From NCBI GenBank assembly GCA_002717185.1, contig PBDC01000031.1, forward strand, positions 1 through 9,354: DNA of 9,354 nt, written 5' to 3'. Positions 7,401-9,354 of this stretch are shown piece by piece. Made by a program: the position numbers and the translations under genes. Numbering within the stretch: position 1 is the stretch's first letter; the number at the start of each line of letters is the position of its first letter. This DNA comes from Rhodospirillaceae bacterium. GTDB taxonomy: Bacteria > Pseudomonadota > Alphaproteobacteria > UBA8366 > GCA-2717185. The notes under the pieces were generated by a model. It was not told where the DNA came from, did not search any database, and was given only the letters and a program-made list of their open reading frames with translations.

Positions 7401-8162
7401 ACCAGTACTCAGCGGCCGTCGAACTACAACGCCCCTTCGGCGGTGGCAAGATCTGCGGTGTTGTATGTGTTTAGGTGTTTGATAGACGACAACATCCCAC
7501 TCAACGAAGGGTGTCTCAAGCCGATCGAGATCATCATCCCGGAAGGCTCCATGTTGGCGCCTAAATACCCGGCTGCAGTGGTTGCCGGAAATGTTGAGAC
7601 CAGCCAGGCAGTGACAGACACGCTTTTCGGTGCGTTAGGCGTACTAGCAGCGAGCCAGGGGACGATGAACAACGTGACCTTTGGTAACGACCGGCACCAA
7701 TATTACGAGACAGTGTGCGGCGGTTCCGGGGCGGGGTCGGACTTCGATGGGACTTCGGCGGTTCATACGCATATGACCAACACGCGGCTGACCGATCCAG
7801 AAGTGCTAGAATGGCGCTACCCGGTATTGTTGGAAAGCTTTGGCATTCGGCATGGCAGTGGTGGAGCTGGCCGGCACAAGGGTGGCGACGGCACCTTGCG
7901 ACGCCTCCGTTTCCTGGAGGATATGGAGGTTATCATCCTGTCCAACCACCGCATTGTTGCACCCTATGGCGTGGCTGGCGGTGCTCCTGGCCAGTGCGGG
8001 CGGAATTGGGTTGAGCGCACGGACGGCAGCCGGGACGAGATGACGGCAAAGGACAAGCGGAAGGTCGTGGCGGGTGATGTTTTCGTGCTGCAGACCCCAA
8101 CCGGCGGCGGCTACGGCCCGCCGATGGAGCGAGTTGAACCAGCGCCAAAGGCAGGGGTATGA
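4494..8162 (+). CDS. Fused hydantoinase A/B-type 5-oxoprolinase (ATP-hydrolysing)
   Basis: This large enzyme, 1222 residues from the GTG at 4494, is predicted to open a cyclic amide such as 5-oxo-L-proline to glutamate with ATP hydrolysis in the cytoplasm. Residues here are numbered from the alternative GTG at 4485, so subtract 3. HyuA half: phosphate-binding [13 protein letters not shown] (23-35), [13 protein letters not shown] (85-97), the second phosphate motif DMGGTSTD (298-305), HTVAAGGGS (334-342), and the oxoprolinase signature [19 protein letters not shown] (465-483). HyuB half from about 705: [59 protein letters not shown] (825-841), [18 protein letters not shown], ending [10 protein letters not shown]. 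The order and one-chain layout match full-length 5-oxoprolinases of bacteria and eukaryotes (about 1200-1290 residues), unlike split HyuA/HyuB hydantoinases. The first 17 residues are AT-rich and unlike the rest. Exact substrate (oxoproline, hydantoin, other lactam) is not proven. It probably heads an operon with the SDR gene. Confidence 0.92.
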   Translation: MNHSKITTNTIGYKKNWEFWIDRGGTFTDIVAQRPSGDLVTHKLLSENPEAYRDAAVQGIRDLMGVPAGTPIPGGEIGVVKMGTTVATNALLEREGDRTLLVTTQGFRDALRIGYQTRPHLFDREIVLPEMLYERVVEVKERVMADGTVLDAFNADEARPLLQGAYDDGIRSVGIVFMHGYRFPDHEEATAALARDIGFTQVSTSYQTSPLMKLVSRGDTTVVDAYLSPLLRRYVDQVASELGDTRLMFMQSSGGLTDSKLFQGKDAILSGPAGGIVGAAETAAQAGFDRIISFDMGGTSTDVAHYDGEYERAFETLVAGVRMRAPMMLIHTVAAGGGSICFFDGARYRVGPESAGANPGPACYRRGGPLAVTDCNVMLGKLQPDFFPHVFGPNQDEAVDADVVREKFAELAKEIHAATGDERTPMEVADGYLKIAVENMANAIKKISVQRGYDVTGYTLNCFGGAGGQHACLVADALGMTKVLIHPYAGVLSAYGMGLADIRALRERAVEAVLEEEVMVSLSSLLDDLVEEAEEELRDQDIPDDRIEAIRRVHIRYEGSDTPHAIEFGTPDEITARFEASHHQHYGFIMPEKKLIVEAAAVEGIGLMAQAEEADAVAGGNHEVPRLATVKAYMDGKMHQTPVVDRYTLSPGAIVKGPAIIREQTATTIVEPGWQAEMTHKGHLVLARVVEVQRAFAVGTECDPVMLEVFNNLFMTIAEQMGVTLENTAFSVNIKERLDFSCAIFDPEGMLVANAPHIPIHLGSMSEAVRTVQTANVGKMKPGDVFVVNAPYNGGTHLPDVTVITPIFDTESEDILFYVASRGHHSDIGGITPGSMPPDSKHVEEEGILFDNFMLVDGGRFLEDKLRKHLADHPYPARNPEHNIADLKAQIAAGEKGVQEVHKMIDQFGLDVVHAYMKHVQDNAEEQVRRVIDVMKDGEFAYPMDEGAEIKVKITFDKEARSAKVDFTGTSTQRPSNYNAPSAVARSAVLYVFRCLIDDNIPLNEGCLKPIEIIIPEGSMLAPKYPAAVVAGNVETSQAVTDTLFGALGVLAASQGTMNNVTFGNDRHQYYETVCGGSGAGSDFDGTSAVHTHMTNTRLTDPEVLEWRYPVLLESFGIRHGSGGAGRHKGGDGTLRRLRFLEDMEVIILSNHRIVAPYGVAGGAPGQCGRNWVERTDGSRDEMTAKDKRKVVAGDVFVLQTPTGGGYGPPMERVEPAPKAGV
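4682..4709 (+). repeat. Strong perfect hairpin inside the oxoprolinase coding sequence
   Basis: AATGGGCGTGCC (4682-4693) and GGCACGCCCATT (4698-4709) are exact reverse complements around the tetraloop GGCT, giving a 12-bp uninterrupted stem about 190 bases into the gene. It encodes residues around [10 protein letters not shown], in a variable stretch between conserved HyuA blocks. No T-run follows, so it is not an intrinsic terminator. It may be a chance result of codon choice or an mRNA structure that slows ribosomes. Confidence 0.6.
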
Positions 8163-8208
8163 CGTGAGCTACCCGGTGGTTACATGATTATAAAACAGGG
8201 AGAAACGC

Positions 8209-9006
8209 ATGGGGCGTGTTGAAGGAAAAGTCGCCATTGTTACCGGTGCTGGCACGGGAATTGGCTTTGCCGCCGCAACGCGGCTGAACGAGGAGGGTGC
8301 AAAGGTCACGATTGCGGAATTCGACGTAAAAAGTGGTGAAGGAGCCGCCGAGGTGCTCGGCGATGATGCGCAGTTCATCCAACACGATGTCCGTGACGAG
8401 TTGAGCTGGCAGGCGCTGATGGACAAAGTTTTTGCGACGCATGGGCGCCCCGATATCCTGGTGAATAATGCGGGTATCTTGGCGACCGAACAGAATCAGC
8501 ATCTGGCTGCTACCGATTTGGAGCAGTGGCGGGCGATCCAGACTGTTAATGTTGAGGGCGTGTTTCTCGGCTGCAAATTTGGTGTTGCAGCGATGATCGC
8601 GGATGGTGGCCGAGAGAAGGGCGGCGATGGTGGTGGAGCGATTGTTAACATGTCTTCGATTGCTGGTCTGATCGCGACGTCCCACCTGGTTGCTTATGGC
8701 GCATCCAAAGGTGCAGTGCGGCAACTCACAAAATCGGTTGCAATCGACTGCGCGCGCAAAGGCCTTGGCATTCGCTGCAACTCAGTCCATCCCGGTGTCA
8801 TCGTGACTAACATGGGGAACCAGGTGATGGGCATGGGCAACGGAGATGTGCAAGAGAATTGGAAGGCGCGCCTGGCGCTGGTACCGATGGGCGAGCCGGG
8901 CCAAGCGGTGGATGTGGCCAATTGCATCCTGTTCCTCGCCTCTGATGAGGCGAAGCACGTGACCGGTGCAGAGTTAGTGGTCGATGGCGGGATGACCGTG
9001 GTCTAG
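8209..9006 (+). CDS. Short-chain dehydrogenase/reductase (SDR), classical type
   Basis: This 265-residue classical SDR is predicted to be a soluble NAD(P)-dependent alcohol/ketone oxidoreductase. Visible: the cofactor motif TGAGTGIG (12-19), D60 in the HDV motif, NNAG (86-89), N114, catalytic S150 in NMSSIAG, Y163 and K167 in YGASK, and a C-terminal ELVVDGGMTVV. E37 at the end of the second strand suggests NAD over NADP (inference). A Gly-rich insertion (DGGREKGGDGGG, about 132-143) makes it slightly longer than the usual 250. The ATG at 8209 follows AGGGAG (8197-8202) at 6 bp. It starts 46 bp after the oxoprolinase stop with no terminator between, so the two are probably co-transcribed. The substrate is unknown; a hydroxy-acid or cyclic alcohol from the same pathway is a guess. 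Confidence 0.9.
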   Translation: MGRVEGKVAIVTGAGTGIGFAAATRLNEEGAKVTIAEFDVKSGEGAAEVLGDDAQFIQHDVRDELSWQALMDKVFATHGRPDILVNNAGILATEQNQHLAATDLEQWRAIQTVNVEGVFLGCKFGVAAMIADGGREKGGDGGGAIVNMSSIAGLIATSHLVAYGASKGAVRQLTKSVAIDCARKGLGIRCNSVHPGVIVTNMGNQVMGMGNGDVQENWKARLALVPMGEPGQAVDVANCILFLASDEAKHVTGAELVVDGGMTVV

Positions 9007-9090
9007 ATTAAATGTAATCAATTTGTGCTTGGTTCATTAAAGCCTGTCATTTCGTCGTATTTTTAAAAATATAAAGCGAGTTCATGCAAT

Positions 9091-9117
9091 TTTTGGATCG
9101 CCAAAGGCGATCCAAAA
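9091..9117. repeat. Perfect 12-bp inverted repeat (hairpin) after the SDR gene
   Basis: TTTTGGATCGCC (9091-9102) and GGCGATCCAAAA (9106-9117) are exact reverse complements around the loop AAA. The site is 85 bp past the SDR stop, where a terminator would be expected. However, on both strands the T-run comes before the stem and the A-run after it, the reverse of an intrinsic terminator. It may be a Rho-linked or mRNA-end hairpin, or a protein-binding palindrome. Confidence 0.6.
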
Positions 9118-9179
9118 TAACCACGATCTACTCTAGGTATCGGCTGCGCTATCTCGTATCGTTCACTGCGGCTTTGAGC

Positions 9180-9184
9180 AGGAG
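9180..9184 (+). promoter_or_regulatory. Ribosome binding site supporting an ATT start
   Basis: AGGAG at 9180-9184 lies 6 bases before ATT at 9191. The reading frame is open from 9137 but contains no ATG, GTG or TTG before the conserved CoA-transferase N-terminus, so this site is the main evidence for where translation begins. Confidence 0.6.
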
Positions 9185-9190
9185 ACCACT

Positions 9191-9354
9191 ATTTCCAACG
9201 CATTAGCGGGCCTAAGGGTTCTAGACCTCTCCACTGATTTTGCGGGTGCCTGGTGCGCGCGGCTGCTAGCTGACGCGGGCGCCGCGGTGGTTACGCGAGA
9301 GCCGCACCCGTTGCGTAAAGTCGGGCCCATGGATGAAGGGGGACGTTCTATCCC
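9191..9354 (+). CDS. Class III (CaiB/BaiF) CoA-transferase, N-terminal part (runs off the window)
   Basis: The frame gives 54 complete codons before the window ends: (M)SNALAGLRVLDLSTDFAGA, then WCARLLADAGAAVV, then TREPHPLRKVGPMDEGGRS. The LxGLRVLDLS...AGxxxxRLLADxGAxVV pattern is the standard N-terminus of class III acyl-CoA transferases, which move CoA between acyl-CoA and a free carboxylate via an aspartyl-CoA intermediate. The catalytic Asp (about residue 165-170 in this family) lies beyond the window. No usual start codon is available; ATT at 9191 gives a natural N-terminus and has AGGAG at 6 bp. An internal ATG at 9330 would delete the conserved start. It lies downstream of the SDR on the same strand and may belong to the same pathway, though the 184-bp spacer leaves co-transcription open. 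Sequencing error (ATG read as ATT) is an alternative. Confidence 0.82.
   Translation, partial: MSNALAGLRVLDLSTDFAGAWCARLLADAGAAVVTREPHPLRKVGPMDEGGRSI

Larger units (their letters stand above)
9007..9190. other. AT-rich intergenic spacer
   Basis: This 184-bp spacer lies between the SDR and the CoA-transferase. It holds a 12-bp palindrome ATTTTTAAAAAT (9059-9070) and the longer hairpin described separately. I see no tRNA, small gene or confident sigma-70 promoter. The spacer is long enough for the CoA-transferase to have its own promoter. Confidence 0.5.

Noticed and set aside
8188..8724. 178-residue antisense open frame across the SDR gene
   Set aside because: It covers the conserved SDR N-terminal half, shows no family motif and has no independent start signals.

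Overview
The window looks like chromosomal DNA of a Pseudomonadota bacterium, most likely an alphaproteobacterium. I base this on the moderately GC-rich coding DNA, a DjlA-like TerB protein that starts MSIWGKILGG, a type III (GlnT-like) glutamine synthetase homologue, a DUF3750 protein and a one-piece HyuA-HyuB oxoprolinase. The assignment rests on remembered family resemblance, because no search could be run. I see no rRNA, tRNA, CRISPR array, insertion sequence or phage gene.

Layout, left to right. The minus strand carries the 5' end of a TerB/DjlA-like membrane protein (truncated by the window edge) and, upstream of it, a type III glutamine synthetase-like ligase. A short divergent spacer separates the ligase from a plus-strand crotonase-fold (enoyl-CoA hydratase/isomerase) gene. 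This gene converges on a minus-strand DUF3750 membrane-anchored protein. Next comes a minus-strand AhpD-like carboxymuconolactone decarboxylase-family gene with a complete CxxC catalytic relay. An AT-rich divergent spacer of about 290 bp follows. From there a plus-strand set runs to the window end: a 1222-1225 residue fused 5-oxoprolinase/hydantoinase (HyuA+HyuB), a short-chain dehydrogenase 46 bp downstream, and, after a 184-bp spacer holding a perfect hairpin, the start of a class III (CaiB/BaiF) CoA-transferase. The CoA-transferase appears to use the rare initiation codon ATT.

How the genes may work together (inference). ATP-dependent lactam or imide opening (HyuAB-type), NAD(P)-dependent alcohol/ketone oxidoreduction (SDR), CoA transfer and a crotonase resemble a catabolic island for a small cyclic N-containing or carboxylic compound. 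The GS-like ligase could separately be a gamma-glutamyl-amide synthetase. Gamma-glutamyl turnover can yield 5-oxoproline, which is the substrate of true 5-oxoprolinase, so the two enzymes could be metabolically linked. They are not in one operon. The real substrate cannot be read from the sequence. No clearly new system is visible. The best leads are the ATT start, the crotonase that lacks both hydratase glutamates, two strong perfect hairpins (one inside the oxoprolinase gene) and the unusual enzyme combination.
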